Of a stretch of DNA of 64,000 bases, positions 17,400-25,333 are shown in pieces. A program made the translations under genes and the position numbers. The DNA is taken from positions 1 to 64,000 of the forward strand of contig JBMHDW010000011.1 of the NCBI GenBank assembly GCA_049889175.1, written 5' to 3'. The DNA is from JBMHDW01 sp049889175. Lineage in GTDB: Bacteria > Pseudomonadota > Gammaproteobacteria > Comchoanobacterales > Comchoanobacteraceae. Every line of letters starts with the position of its first letter. Positions within the stretch are counted from its first letter, which is position 1. The notes under the pieces are model-generated. The model ran no database searches, was not told the origin of the DNA, and saw only the letters and a program-made list of their open reading frames with translations.

Positions 17400-18046
17400 G
17401 TAAATTAGTAATTAAGACACTTGCTGGCAAAGAAACCAAGAATAGCATTGAGCTTGGAAATGGCTTTCTGGAAAGTGAGTATAATGCAAGTTTAGTTAAA
17501 CAAGTTGTTGTTGCCTATCAAGAAAATGCTCGAATGGGAACAAAGAAGAATAAAAATAGATCCGAGGTTTCTGGTGGTGGTAGAAAGCCTAAGCAACAGA
17601 AAGGTAGCGGTGGTGCTCGTGCTGGTACCATAAGAAGCCCAATTTGGGTTGGTGGTGGTGTTACATTTGCTGCACGACCTAGATCATTCTACCAAAAAGT
17701 AAATCGCAAGATGTACCGTGCTGCATTACATTGTATTTTAAGTCGCTTACTTAAAGATGGTAAACTTCATGTTGTGGACGCCATTGATGTGGATGAGCCT
17801 AAAACATCTGCACTAAAGAAAATTTGGGCAGATTCAGATTCACCTGTAGTCAAGGATAAAGAGAGAACTATCTTCATCCGTACTGCAGATGAATATTCAG
17901 AGGCATTTGATCTTGCAAGTCGAAACATTGTTGGCGTAACATACCAAAACGTTGATAGTATCGACATTCCTGGCTTAATTTATGCTCATAATGTTGTTAT
18001 GACGCCTGAAGTTATTAAATTACTACAAAAGAGGTTATTAGGATGA
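17396..18046 (+). CDS. rplD: 50S ribosomal protein L4
   Basis: L4 lines the exit tunnel, and in E. coli it represses the S10 operon. The 216 residues include the tunnel-loop region KKNKNRSEVSGGGRKPKQQK and GTIRSPIWVGGGVTF. The C-terminal half (VHNVVMTPEVI-like) is preserved. The gene overlaps rplC and rplW by 4 bases each, so translation is probably coupled. Confidence 0.97.
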   Translation: MSKLVIKTLAGKETKNSIELGNGFLESEYNASLVKQVVVAYQENARMGTKKNKNRSEVSGGGRKPKQQKGSGGARAGTIRSPIWVGGGVTFAARPRSFYQKVNRKMYRAALHCILSRLLKDGKLHVVDAIDVDEPKTSALKKIWADSDSPVVKDKERTIFIRTADEYSEAFDLASRNIVGVTYQNVDSIDIPGLIYAHNVVMTPEVIKLLQKRLLG

Positions 18047-18387
18047 AAGAATTAACAATTCGCCGAATTAATCAGGTGTTGCTAAAACCTGTAATCACAG
18101 AGAAATCAACTACCAACCAGGAAACATTTAACACTATTACTTTTGAGGTTGGTATGGATGCGACAAAGCATGAAATTGCGCAGGCTGTTTACCAATTATT
18201 TGGTCATCGTGTTATCAAAGTGAATACACTACGTAATAAGCCAAAAGTTAAGCGTACAAGGACAAGGTTTGGTGGTTTTGGAAAAACAACATTTACTAAG
18301 AAAGCCATGGTTAGGCTTGCTGAAGGAGAGACAGTAACATTTGATTTTACTTCTATTAGTAAAAAGCTTAAAGGGGATAAGTTATGA
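18043..18387 (+). CDS. rplW: 50S ribosomal protein L23
   Basis: L23 lies at the mouth of the exit tunnel and docks trigger factor and SRP. The 114 residues have VLLKPVITEKST near the N-terminus, FEVGMDATKHEIAQAVYQLFG and the basic beta-hairpin loop KVKRTRTRFGG. It is slightly longer than the 100 residues of E. coli, with the excess in the N-terminus and C-terminus. It overlaps both neighbours by 4 bases. Confidence 0.96.
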   Translation: MKELTIRRINQVLLKPVITEKSTTNQETFNTITFEVGMDATKHEIAQAVYQLFGHRVIKVNTLRNKPKVKRTRTRFGGFGKTTFTKKAMVRLAEGETVTFDFTSISKKLKGDKL

Positions 18388-19217
18388 CACTTGTAGCTGG
18401 AAACATAAAACATTATAAGCCTACAACACCAGGTCAACGTGGTCGTTCCATTGTAGTCAAGCCGAAAGGTGAGCGCCATAAGCCGCTTGTGAGGGTTCTT
18501 AAAAAGCATGGTGGTAGAAACAATACTGGGCGCGTAACTGCCTGGAGGCAGCAAGGTGGGCATAAACGTTATTATCGAATTATTGACTTTAAAAGGTATG
18601 AATTTGACGGCATACCAGCTAAAGTTGAGCATATAGAATATGACCCAAACAGAACTTGTTTTATTGCGCTAATTTGTTACGCTAATGGTGCTCGTTCATA
18701 CATTCCTGCACCTAATGAACTTCAAGTTGGCGATTCTATTGTTTCAGGTTCAGGTGAAATTAAAGTTGGTAACAGTATGGAACTTGGTCAGATTCCTGAT
18801 GGAACACTGATTCACTGTATTGAGCAGAAGCCTATGAAAGGTGCTCAGTTCATACGAACGGCAGGTGGTTCTGCTGTAGTTCTTGGTAAAGATGGTGGCT
18901 TTGTTAAGGTGCGTCTAGCTAGTAAAGAAGTGCGAATTTTTCCAATGAATTGCAGAGCAACTATTGGTGAGTTATCTAACAAGAAACATAATTTGGTATC
19001 ATTAGGAAAAGCTGGTGCAAGTCGATGGAAGGGACGAAGACCTACTGTTCGAGGTGTGGCAATGAACCCTATTGATCACCCACATGGTGGTGGTGAAGGC
19101 CGTACATCAGGTGGTCGTTCATCAGTAACTCCTTGGGGGGTTCCGACCAAGGGTAAGAAAACCAGAAAGAGAAATAAACCTAGTAATCGGTTTATTGTAA
19201 AGCGTCGTAAGAAGTAA
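18384..19217 (+). CDS. rplB: 50S ribosomal protein L2
   Basis: L2 is a core 23S-binding protein needed for subunit joining and peptidyl transfer. The 277 residues are of normal length. The C-terminal motif NPIDHPHGGGEGRTSGGR contains the essential histidine, and GRNNTGRVTAWRQQGGHKR is preserved near residue 50. It starts inside the end of rplW (ATGA overlap). The stop is 9 bases before rpsS, in the same frame as rpsS. Confidence 0.98.
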   Translation: MTLVAGNIKHYKPTTPGQRGRSIVVKPKGERHKPLVRVLKKHGGRNNTGRVTAWRQQGGHKRYYRIIDFKRYEFDGIPAKVEHIEYDPNRTCFIALICYANGARSYIPAPNELQVGDSIVSGSGEIKVGNSMELGQIPDGTLIHCIEQKPMKGAQFIRTAGGSAVVLGKDGGFVKVRLASKEVRIFPMNCRATIGELSNKKHNLVSLGKAGASRWKGRRPTVRGVAMNPIDHPHGGGEGRTSGGRSSVTPWGVPTKGKKTRKRNKPSNRFIVKRRKK

Positions 19218-19226
19218 GGTAGTGTT

Positions 19227-19469
19227 ATGAAGTATCCTCATGTTAGTAGAAAATTAGAGAGAAAAGTTCAAGATAAGAGAAATCCGATAAAGACTTGGTC
19301 CAGATCTTGTACGATTATCCCTGATTTTGTTGGAACAACATTTTTAGTACACAATGGCAAAACGTTTATACCTGTTATTGTATCTGAAGAAATGGTCGGT
19401 CACAAACTTGGTGAATTTTCAATGACGCGTACTTTTAGAAGTCATGGTGGCGATAAGCGTACAAAGTAG
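19227..19469 (+). CDS. rpsS: 30S ribosomal protein S19, N-terminally divergent
   Basis: S19 forms a complex with S13 in the 30S head and touches the A-site tRNA side. The 80-residue protein keeps the core (KTWSRSCTIIPDFVGTTFLV, then MVGHKLGEFSMTRTFRSH). It lacks the MPRSxKKGPF segment that starts nearly all S19 proteins; here the N-terminus reads MKYPHVSRKLERKVQ. The rplB stop lies in frame just upstream, so a longer start is impossible. The gene sits in its normal place between rplB and rplV. Confidence 0.93.
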   Translation: MKYPHVSRKLERKVQDKRNPIKTWSRSCTIIPDFVGTTFLVHNGKTFIPVIVSEEMVGHKLGEFSMTRTFRSHGGDKRTK

Positions 19470-19478
19470 AGGAAAGTT

Positions 19479-19826
19479 ATGACAAAATGTACCACACATA
19501 ATATTCGAATTGCTCCTAAGAAGCTAATCAAAATGGCCGATTTCGTTAGGGCTCATTATGCAAACGATCTTCAAGGTCTAACTGTTCAGTTGTCACTACA
19601 ACAAAATAAAGCTTCCGATATTGTATTGAAGACGTTAAATTCTGCTATTGCTAATGCGGAGCATAATCACGGGAGTGATGTTGATGATTTGTCTTTAAAG
19701 GCTATCTATGTAAATAGTGGGCCCACTTTAAAGCGATTCAAGGCAAGAGCAAAAGGCCGTGGCGCTCGTATCTTAAAAAGAACGAGTCACTTAACTATTG
19801 AATTAACAAACGAACAAGCAGATTAA
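19479..19826 (+). CDS. rplV: 50S ribosomal protein L22
   Basis: L22 binds all 23S domains and its long hairpin lines the exit tunnel. The 115 residues include IRIAPKKLIKMADFVR, a central helix (VLKTLNSAIANAEHNHG) and the hairpin tip (TLKRFKARAKGRGARILKRTSHLTI). No unusual insertion is visible in the hairpin. An AGAGGAAAG ribosome-binding site lies before the ATG. Confidence 0.97.
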   Translation: MTKCTTHNIRIAPKKLIKMADFVRAHYANDLQGLTVQLSLQQNKASDIVLKTLNSAIANAEHNHGSDVDDLSLKAIYVNSGPTLKRFKARAKGRGARILKRTSHLTIELTNEQAD

Positions 19827-19835
19827 GGCATTACT

Positions 19836-20507
19836 ATGGGACAGAAAGTAAATCCAATTACCTTTCGATTAGGAACAGGTCAACGAACAGCATCATCACT
19901 GTGGTTTTCATCTAAAGCAAACTTTGCGGATGCACTACAGACTGATTATAAAACACGTACTTTTATTCACAAAACCATGAGTGAAGCAGGTATTAATGAT
20001 GTTAAGATCGAGCGAACAGGTCATAAGTATACTGTGACTGTTGCATGTGTAAGACCTGGTGTGGTGATAGGTAAGAAAGGAGAGCTGCTCACAACTAGAC
20101 GGCGTGAACTTGCTAAAGAAATTAGCTGGGATTTAGATAAATTACAGTTGAGCATCGAAGAAGTTAAAAAGCCAGACTTAAAAGCTGCTCTTGTGGCTCA
20201 ACAGATTGCTAAACGTATTGAACGTCGTGGGATGTATCGTCGTGTGATGACACAGCATATTTCTAGCGTAATGAAGGCAGGTGCACTAGGTGTTAAAATT
20301 TGTCTCTCAGGTCGCTTAGGTGGTGCAGAGATTGCTCGAAGTGAATGGTTGACAGAAGGCCGCATGCAGTTACAAACAATTCGCTCAGATATTGATTTTG
20401 CAGAATTACAGGCGCATACCACATACGGTGTCATTGGTGTAAAAGTTTGGATTTGTGTAGACCCCAATAAAAGGCGCTTCACAAACAAACAAAAGAAAGA
20501 AGTTTAG
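19836..20507 (+). CDS. rpsC: 30S ribosomal protein S3
   Basis: S3 borders the mRNA entry tunnel and takes part in the helicase function of the ribosome. The 223 residues contain the N-terminal motif MGQKVNPITFRLG, a type II KH domain with GVVIGKKGELLTTRRREL, and the C-terminal domain (KAGALGVKICLSGRLGGAEIAR, YGVIGVKVWI). Length is close to the 233 of E. coli. Confidence 0.98.
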   Translation: MGQKVNPITFRLGTGQRTASSLWFSSKANFADALQTDYKTRTFIHKTMSEAGINDVKIERTGHKYTVTVACVRPGVVIGKKGELLTTRRRELAKEISWDLDKLQLSIEEVKKPDLKAALVAQQIAKRIERRGMYRRVMTQHISSVMKAGALGVKICLSGRLGGAEIARSEWLTEGRMQLQTIRSDIDFAELQAHTTYGVIGVKVWICVDPNKRRFTNKQKKEV

Positions 20508-20515
20508 GAGAAGAC

Positions 20516-20956
20516 ATGTTTAATCCACCTAAGTCTACAAAGTTTAGAAAGTATCGAAAAGGTCGTAGCAGGGGAACTGTTAATCAGTCATTAGTCTATG
20601 GTAATGTAGGGTTTAAAGTTGCACCTGGTTTCTGGGTTGACTTAACTGCTCGGCAAATTGAATCTGCGCGTCGTGTACTTTCACGTCAAATGAAAAAGGC
20701 AAATGGCAAAATTTACATTAGGGTTTTTCCTGATTATCCAAGAACAGCAAAACCAGCTGAAGTTCGACAAGGTAAAGGTAAAGGTTCTGTTGACCGTTAT
20801 GTTTTTCGTGCAAAGCCTGGCGCAATGATATTTGAAATTGCATGCCCTGAAGAGAATAAGGAAGTAGCGATTGCTGTCTTGAAACAAGCTGCCTATAAGA
20901 TGCCTTTTTCAGTTGAAATTGTTGTTAAGGAAACAGAATTAGGAGTTCAATCATGA
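20516..20956 (+). CDS. rplP: 50S ribosomal protein L16
   Basis: L16 organises the A-site region of 23S rRNA. The 146 residues include STKFRKYRKGRSRGT, ARQIESARRVLSRQMKK and EVRQGKGKGSVDRYVFRAKPG. It is about ten residues longer than in E. coli at the C-terminus. The stop overlaps the rpmC start (ATGA). Confidence 0.97.
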   Translation: MFNPPKSTKFRKYRKGRSRGTVNQSLVYGNVGFKVAPGFWVDLTARQIESARRVLSRQMKKANGKIYIRVFPDYPRTAKPAEVRQGKGKGSVDRYVFRAKPGAMIFEIACPEENKEVAIAVLKQAAYKMPFSVEIVVKETELGVQS

Positions 20957-21159
20957 TGAAGCTAAAAGAATTGAAAGAAATGAATATAAGTCAGCTTGCA
21001 TCACTTGCTGAAAAAAGTAGACTGCAATTGATAGAATATAGGTTTAATCAGGTTACTGGTGAACTGAAAGATACATCTGTGGTGCGCAAAACAAAGCGAC
21101 TTATCGCAAGATGTATGACATTAATTAATGAAAAGAAGTCAACTGAGGTATCATCATGA
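20953..21159 (+). CDS. rpmC: 50S ribosomal protein L29
   Basis: L29 is a two-helix protein near the tunnel exit. The 68 residues have the family core LKELKEMN and LRFxxxxGxLxxTxxxRxxxRxIAR, seen here as YRFNQVTGELKDTSVVRKTK and RLIARCMTL. Two adjacent ATGs (20953 and 20956) are possible starts; the first gives the ATGA overlap typical of this cluster. It overlaps rpsQ by 4 bases. Confidence 0.93.
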   Translation: MMKLKELKEMNISQLASLAEKSRLQLIEYRFNQVTGELKDTSVVRKTKRLIARCMTLINEKKSTEVSS

Positions 21160-21419
21160 GTCAAACAAGTCAAAAACTTCCAACTCGAAAACTTCTTAAA
21201 GGTGTTGTATTAGCTCGCCGTGGTAAAACTGCTGTGGTTTCTGTGTCGCGGTCCTATAAAGTTCCTATTTATGGAAAAATGGTTAAATCTACAAAAAAAT
21301 ACCAAGTACATGATCCCAGGGAGCAAGTAACAGTGGGTCAGAATGTCATTATTTCTGATTGTCGTCCTATATCAAAGACAAAGCGCTTTGAAATTGTTTA
21401 TAATGAGGTAAGTCAATGA
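21156..21419 (+). CDS. rpsQ: 30S ribosomal protein S17
   Basis: S17 is an OB-fold protein at the base of the 30S body. The 87 residues include LKGVVLARRGKTAVVSVSRS, KYQVHDPREQVTVGQNVII and DCRPISKTKRFEIV, the conserved signature. Both ends overlap the neighbouring genes by 4 bases. Confidence 0.97.
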   Translation: MSQTSQKLPTRKLLKGVVLARRGKTAVVSVSRSYKVPIYGKMVKSTKKYQVHDPREQVTVGQNVIISDCRPISKTKRFEIVYNEVSQ

Positions 21420-21784
21420 TTCAAATGCAAACTATATTAAATGTTGCAGATAATTCAGGTGCAAAGTCTGTTATGTGTATTAAGGTATTAGGCGGATCAA
21501 AACGTAATTTTGCTCGCATTGGAGATGTAATAGTTGTTTCAGTCAAACAGGCAATTCCTGGTGGGAATATTAAAAAAGGTCAGGTTTTTAAAGCTGTCGT
21601 TGTACGAACTAAGAAAACGCTACACCGTCCTGATGGTTCAACCATGAGAGCGGATGATAATGCTTGTGTTCTTATAAACGATCAGAATCAACCAAAAGGG
21701 ACACGTATCTTTGGGCCTGTAACTCGAGAACTTAGGGCTTTGAATTTTATGAGAATTATTTCTCTGGCGCCAGAGGTTTTATAG
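21416..21784 (+). CDS. rplN: 50S ribosomal protein L14
   Basis: L14 forms an intersubunit bridge and is the docking site for RsfS and several GTPases. The 122 residues start MIQMQTILNVADNSGAKSVM and end GPVTRELR...MRIISLAPEVL, a near-perfect family match. The gap to rplX is 8 bases. In E. coli the S8-binding leader lies at the rplN-rplX-rplE junction; it has no evident room here. Confidence 0.98.
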   Translation: MIQMQTILNVADNSGAKSVMCIKVLGGSKRNFARIGDVIVVSVKQAIPGGNIKKGQVFKAVVVRTKKTLHRPDGSTMRADDNACVLINDQNQPKGTRIFGPVTRELRALNFMRIISLAPEVL

Positions 21785-21792
21785 GAGAAGTT

Positions 21793-22113
21793 ATGGCTAA
21801 TAGATTTAAAAAAGATGATTTTGTCAAAGTTATAGCAGGAAAAGACTCTGGTAAAACAGGCAAAATTACTAAGGTTTTTCCAGAAAAGCATGCTGTTATT
21901 GTTGAAGGTGTTAACATTAAAACTCATTTTGTTAAGCCAAATCCACCTGAGGGTAAGCAAGGTGGTATGGAAAAGAAAGAAGCTCCCATCAACTGGTCAA
22001 ATGTGAGCCACGCTGACCAAGATGGTAAAGTATTCAAAATAGGCTTTAAAATACTGGAAAATGGTAAGAAAGTTCGTTACAATAAGCGAACTCAATCTGA
22101 GATTGATAAATAA
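21793..22113 (+). CDS. rplX: 50S ribosomal protein L24
   Basis: L24 is an assembly initiator protein with a KOW motif. The 106 residues have DDFVKVIAGKDSGKTGKITKVF (KOW) and GVNIKTHFVKPNPPEGKQGG. Length is normal. It is preceded by AGGAG and followed 22 bases later by the rplE start. Confidence 0.97.
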   Translation: MANRFKKDDFVKVIAGKDSGKTGKITKVFPEKHAVIVEGVNIKTHFVKPNPPEGKQGGMEKKEAPINWSNVSHADQDGKVFKIGFKILENGKKVRYNKRTQSEIDK

Positions 22114-22135
22114 AATCCTTAAGAGAGAAGTAGTT

Positions 22136-22720
22136 ATGAGTAAATATCACTGTGATTTCCATAAGCTGTATCATGATACGGCTATTAATAAAATCATGGA
22201 GGAAGGTAATCTAACCAATGTGATGCAGGTTCCTACCTTACAGAAAATTGTAGTCAACCGTTCAGTAAAAGCTGACGAGAAGTCAGTTCTAGAGCGACTT
22301 CAAGAGGAAATTGTTGCCATTACGGGCCAAAAACCTGTGCTGAAGCATGCAAAAAAATCTGAAGCTGGCTTTAAATTAAGACAGGGCATGCCAATAGGTG
22401 CTTCTGTTACACTCAGAGGCGAGAAAGCATGGCAATTTTTTGAAAAGCTTGTTCGTGTCATCTTTCCAAGAATCAGGGATTTTAATGGCTTTTCTGCCAA
22501 TTCATTTGATAAGCAAGGTAATTATACACTTGGTATTCATGATCAACAGGTGTTTTTCGAAATACCTTTTGACAGTATTGTGAAAAGACTTGGTATGGAT
22601 ATTACATTTGTCATCAATACAAATAGTTCAGAACACGATAAAAGAGTACTTAACCATTTATTCTTAAAGCAGTTTAACTTTCCATTCAAACATAAAGAGG
22701 TTGTAGCATGGCAAAAGTAA
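22136..22720 (+). CDS. rplE: 50S ribosomal protein L5
   Basis: L5 binds 5S rRNA and contacts the P-site tRNA. I chose the ATG at 22136 because it follows AAGAGAGAAG and conservation starts there; a longer frame from 22061 runs back over the end of rplX. The 194 residues include the QVPTLQKIVVNRSV strand, TGQKPVLKHAKKSEAGFKLR, GASVTLRG and DITFVINTNSSEH. It is slightly longer than the 179 of E. coli. The last 13 bases overlap rpsN. Confidence 0.96.
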   Translation: MSKYHCDFHKLYHDTAINKIMEEGNLTNVMQVPTLQKIVVNRSVKADEKSVLERLQEEIVAITGQKPVLKHAKKSEAGFKLRQGMPIGASVTLRGEKAWQFFEKLVRVIFPRIRDFNGFSANSFDKQGNYTLGIHDQQVFFEIPFDSIVKRLGMDITFVINTNSSEHDKRVLNHLFLKQFNFPFKHKEVVAWQK

Positions 22721-23013
22721 GTAGTATTGAAAAAAACAATCGACGTATTAAGATGTCATCTCGTAACCTCAAAAAGCGAGAAGAGCTCAAGGCAATAGTT
22801 AAAGATACTACAAAGTCAGTTGATGAACAGATTCTTGCTCAGTATATGTTGCAAAGCTTGCCTAGAGATGAATCACCATGTCGCGTGAGAAATCGTTGTA
22901 ATCATTGTGGTCGTCCAAGGGGTGTGTACAGATTTCTAGGCTTATGCCGTTGTTGTATCAGAGTTTATATGAGCAAGGGTTGGATCCCTGGTTTTACAAT
23001 GTCAAGTTGGTAA
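22708..23013 (+). CDS. rpsN: 30S ribosomal protein S14, long form with zinc-ribbon cysteines
   Basis: S14 is a 30S head protein. The 101-residue length and N-terminal helical half are those of the long, normally zinc-free form. The C-terminal half has Cys64-X2-Cys67-X12-Cys80-X2-Cys83 (RCNHCGRP, GLCRCC), the four-cysteine set of the short zinc-binding form. It ends IPGFTMSSW, as expected. The start overlaps rplE by 13 bases. The combination is unusual; see findings. Confidence 0.96.
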   Translation: MAKVSSIEKNNRRIKMSSRNLKKREELKAIVKDTTKSVDEQILAQYMLQSLPRDESPCRVRNRCNHCGRPRGVYRFLGLCRCCIRVYMSKGWIPGFTMSSW

Positions 23014-23025
23014 GGAGAAGAATAT

Positions 23026-23442
23026 ATGTCATCAGTAGTTGATCCAATTGCAGATATGCTAACGCGGATTCGAAATAGAATTATGAGAGGTTATAGCTCC
23101 GTTAATGTTCCAGTATCTGTATTCAAGGGGAGTATTCTTGATTGTCTCGTTAAAGAAGGTTATGTAGAAAGTTATAAAACACAACAAATTGAGGGAAGTT
23201 CTTTTAGTGAATTTGTCATTAATCTTAAAGTTGACTCCAATAATAAACCTATTATTCAGCGTCTCGATCGTGTTTCAAAGCCATCAAAAAAAGAATTCAT
23301 TAAAAATTCAGAGCTAAGACCTGTTCTTAAGAATGGTATCAAAACAAGAATTCTGTCTACTAGCCAAGGTGTGATGTCTGATCGCGAGATTCTTAAAAGC
23401 GACCTCAAGATTGGTGGCGAATATTTATTTACAGTTGAGTAA
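23026..23442 (+). CDS. rpsH: 30S ribosomal protein S8
   Basis: S8 binds the central domain of 16S rRNA, and in E. coli it represses the spc operon. The 138 residues have DPIADMLTRIRNRIMRGYSSV at the start and ILSTSQGVMSDREI near the end. The basic loop between them (RVSKPSKKEFIKNSEL) is less conserved than usual, and the total exceeds the 130 of E. coli. Confidence 0.96.
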   Translation: MSSVVDPIADMLTRIRNRIMRGYSSVNVPVSVFKGSILDCLVKEGYVESYKTQQIEGSSFSEFVINLKVDSNNKPIIQRLDRVSKPSKKEFIKNSELRPVLKNGIKTRILSTSQGVMSDREILKSDLKIGGEYLFTVE

Positions 23443-23445
23443 GTT

Positions 23446-23985
23446 ATGTCTAAGTTATTAAATAAATTTATTGAAACAGGTAGTGCAACCTGTACATTAG
23501 AAAAGAATATTCTTTCAGTCAAAGGTCAACTCGGTGAGTTACATGTTTCAATACCTGAATACATGAAATATGTCGAGACTGACGGCAAAATTAAGCTTTC
23601 AGTCAAAGATGACTATGTTCTTAATAAAGCTGAACGCTGCATGGTTGGAACTACTTTTGCTACAGTTCGCAATTCTGTGATCGGCGTGGTTAAAGGTCAC
23701 CAAAAAACACTCATTATTGATGGTGTTGGCTACAAAGCTACTGTTAAGGGTAATGTGTTGGTTTTAAATGTTGGTAAGTCTCATGATGTCAATCTTGATA
23801 TACCAAAAGGTATGAACATTACTGTTAATAAGAATAACATTGATGTTTCTTATTATGATATTCATAAATTGGGTGACTTTTGTGATAAAGTCTATAAAAC
23901 AAAACCAGTTGAACCTTATAAACTTAAAGGTATCCGCTATAAGGATCAGCATATTGTAAGAAAAGCAGGTAAGGCAGGTAAGTAA
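23446..23985 (+). CDS. rplF: 50S ribosomal protein L6
   Basis: L6 lies near the factor-binding site. The 179 residues show the duplicated L6 fold, with VGTTFATVRNSVIGVVKGHQ, LIIDGVGYKATVKGN and the C-terminal EPYKLKGIRY signature. Its TAA stop shares one base with the rplR start (TAATG), so coupling is likely. Confidence 0.97.
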   Translation: MSKLLNKFIETGSATCTLEKNILSVKGQLGELHVSIPEYMKYVETDGKIKLSVKDDYVLNKAERCMVGTTFATVRNSVIGVVKGHQKTLIIDGVGYKATVKGNVLVLNVGKSHDVNLDIPKGMNITVNKNNIDVSYYDIHKLGDFCDKVYKTKPVEPYKLKGIRYKDQHIVRKAGKAGK

Positions 23986-24326
23986 TGATTAGTCATGATA
24001 GAAAATCTCGTGTAAAGAAGCGCCTAAGGTGTCAGTTTGTCAGGCAAGGTAAAGATTATGTAACAGTATCTAGATCCAATCAGCATATTTACGTAACATA
24101 TGTCCCAGTTTCAAGCGATCAGAAAACCATCACTATGTCCACAGTGGGTATAAAAGATCTTGTCGGTGGAAATGTCAAGAAAGCTGCTGAATTAGCAAAG
24201 CTGTTTGCAGCAAAACTACAGAAAGAAGGCGTAGAGGAAATCGTGTTTAATCGCTCTGGCTATCGCTACCACGGCTGGGTGAAATCATTAGCAGATGGTC
24301 TCCGTTCATCAGGTTTTCAATTTTAG
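23985..24326 (+). CDS. rplR: 50S ribosomal protein L18
   Basis: L18 is a 5S rRNA-binding protein in the central protuberance. The 113 residues include RKSRVKKRLRCQF, RLxVxRSNQHIYVTYV-like sequence and VEEIVFNRSGYRYHGWVKSLADG. The initiator ATG overlaps the rplF stop. Length is close to the 117 of E. coli. Confidence 0.97.
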   Translation: MISHDRKSRVKKRLRCQFVRQGKDYVTVSRSNQHIYVTYVPVSSDQKTITMSTVGIKDLVGGNVKKAAELAKLFAAKLQKEGVEEIVFNRSGYRYHGWVKSLADGLRSSGFQF

Positions 24327-24337
24327 GAATTATTGTT

Positions 24338-24847
24338 ATGACAGAACAACAAATCAATGAAGAAGTCGTTAGTGTAATTAACATTCGTCGAGTTGCAAAA
24401 ACGACAAAAGGAGGACGAAAAATGTCCTTTAGCGCACTAGTCGTTTATGGTGATGGAAAAAATCGCATTGGCTACGGTACAGGAAAAGGTTCCACAGTTG
24501 TTTCAGCGGTTGAGAAAGCAGAGCGTAGTGCAAGAAGTAATTGTGTTGATATTAAGACATATAAGAACTCTATATGTCATGAAGTTGAAGCAAGTTTTGG
24601 TAGCACTACAGTTAAATTAATGCCTGCATCTCCTGGTACAGGTATCAAGTGTGGTGCAGCAATGCGTAAGGTTGTTCAGGCAACAAGCGTGACTGATATT
24701 TTTGCTAAGATTACAGGTTCTAGAAATGCAAAGAATGTTATTATTGCGACATTCAAGGCACTCACCCAGCAACGCTTGGTGAAAGACGTTGCAGAGGCTA
24801 GAGGCTTTAAAGTCAGCCAACTTTGTGGCGTTTACGAACAACAGTAA
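24338..24847 (+). CDS. rpsE: 30S ribosomal protein S5
   Basis: S5 sits at the mRNA entry site and affects accuracy. The 169 residues have RRVAKTTKGGRKMSFSALVV, the GYGTGKGSTVVSAVEKAE loop and LMPASPGTGIKCGAAMRKVV. Directly after it, E. coli has rpmD (L30). Here only 18 bases separate rpsE from rplO, so L30 is absent from this site. Confidence 0.98.
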   Translation: MTEQQINEEVVSVINIRRVAKTTKGGRKMSFSALVVYGDGKNRIGYGTGKGSTVVSAVEKAERSARSNCVDIKTYKNSICHEVEASFGSTTVKLMPASPGTGIKCGAAMRKVVQATSVTDIFAKITGSRNAKNVIIATFKALTQQRLVKDVAEARGFKVSQLCGVYEQQ

Positions 24848-24865
24848 TATTTTAAGAGGCTAGAT

Positions 24866-25333
24866 ATGATTGGAAATAGTGAATTTCAAGGTTTAGGTAA
24901 CAAATCATTTAAACGTGTAGGACGTGGTGCTGGTTCTGGTCTTGGAAAGACTTGTGGTCGTGGCCACAAAGGTCAGAAATCAAGATCAGGCGGCAAACCT
25001 AGGTTAGGTTTTGAAGGTGGTCAAAACCCACTTTACATGCGTTTACCAAAGATTGGTTTTCGTTCAAGAAAAAAATTAACACATGAGCAAATCTCATTCG
25101 ACGACTTGGTTGTTGCCGTTAATGCTGAAGAGGGAAGCGACTTATTTGCAGTTTCAATGGACGTTCTAAGAAAACTTAACCTGCTAAAGCATAGTACTAA
25201 AACAGTATCTATCATTAAGGGACGTAGGGATCTTCAGCCAAGCCGAAAGCTTGTTGTCCTTAATGATAAGGGTTTAATTCACCTCTCAAAGTCATTGCAT
25301 GGTTACGCAGAGAAAACTGAGAAGAGTGATTAA
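24866..25333 (+). CDS. rplO: 50S ribosomal protein L15
   Basis: L15 is a late-assembly protein with a long N-terminal extension reaching into 23S rRNA. The 155 residues include KRVGRGAGSGLGKTCGRGHKG, GGKPRLGFEGGQNPLYMRLP and a C-terminal globular domain. The N-terminus before KRVGRG is shortened and altered relative to E. coli. The stop overlaps the secY start by 1 base. Confidence 0.96.
   Translation: MIGNSEFQGLGNKSFKRVGRGAGSGLGKTCGRGHKGQKSRSGGKPRLGFEGGQNPLYMRLPKIGFRSRKKLTHEQISFDDLVVAVNAEEGSDLFAVSMDVLRKLNLLKHSTKTVSIIKGRRDLQPSRKLVVLNDKGLIHLSKSLHGYAEKTEKSD

Noticed and set aside
18204..18632. 142-residue minus-strand frame across rplW-rplB
   Set aside because: It lies wholly opposite two conserved ribosomal genes and shows no protein family features.
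22061..22135. Upstream extension of rplE over the end of rplX
   Set aside because: ATG 22136 has a ribosome-binding site and matches the L5 N-terminus; the extension has no conservation.
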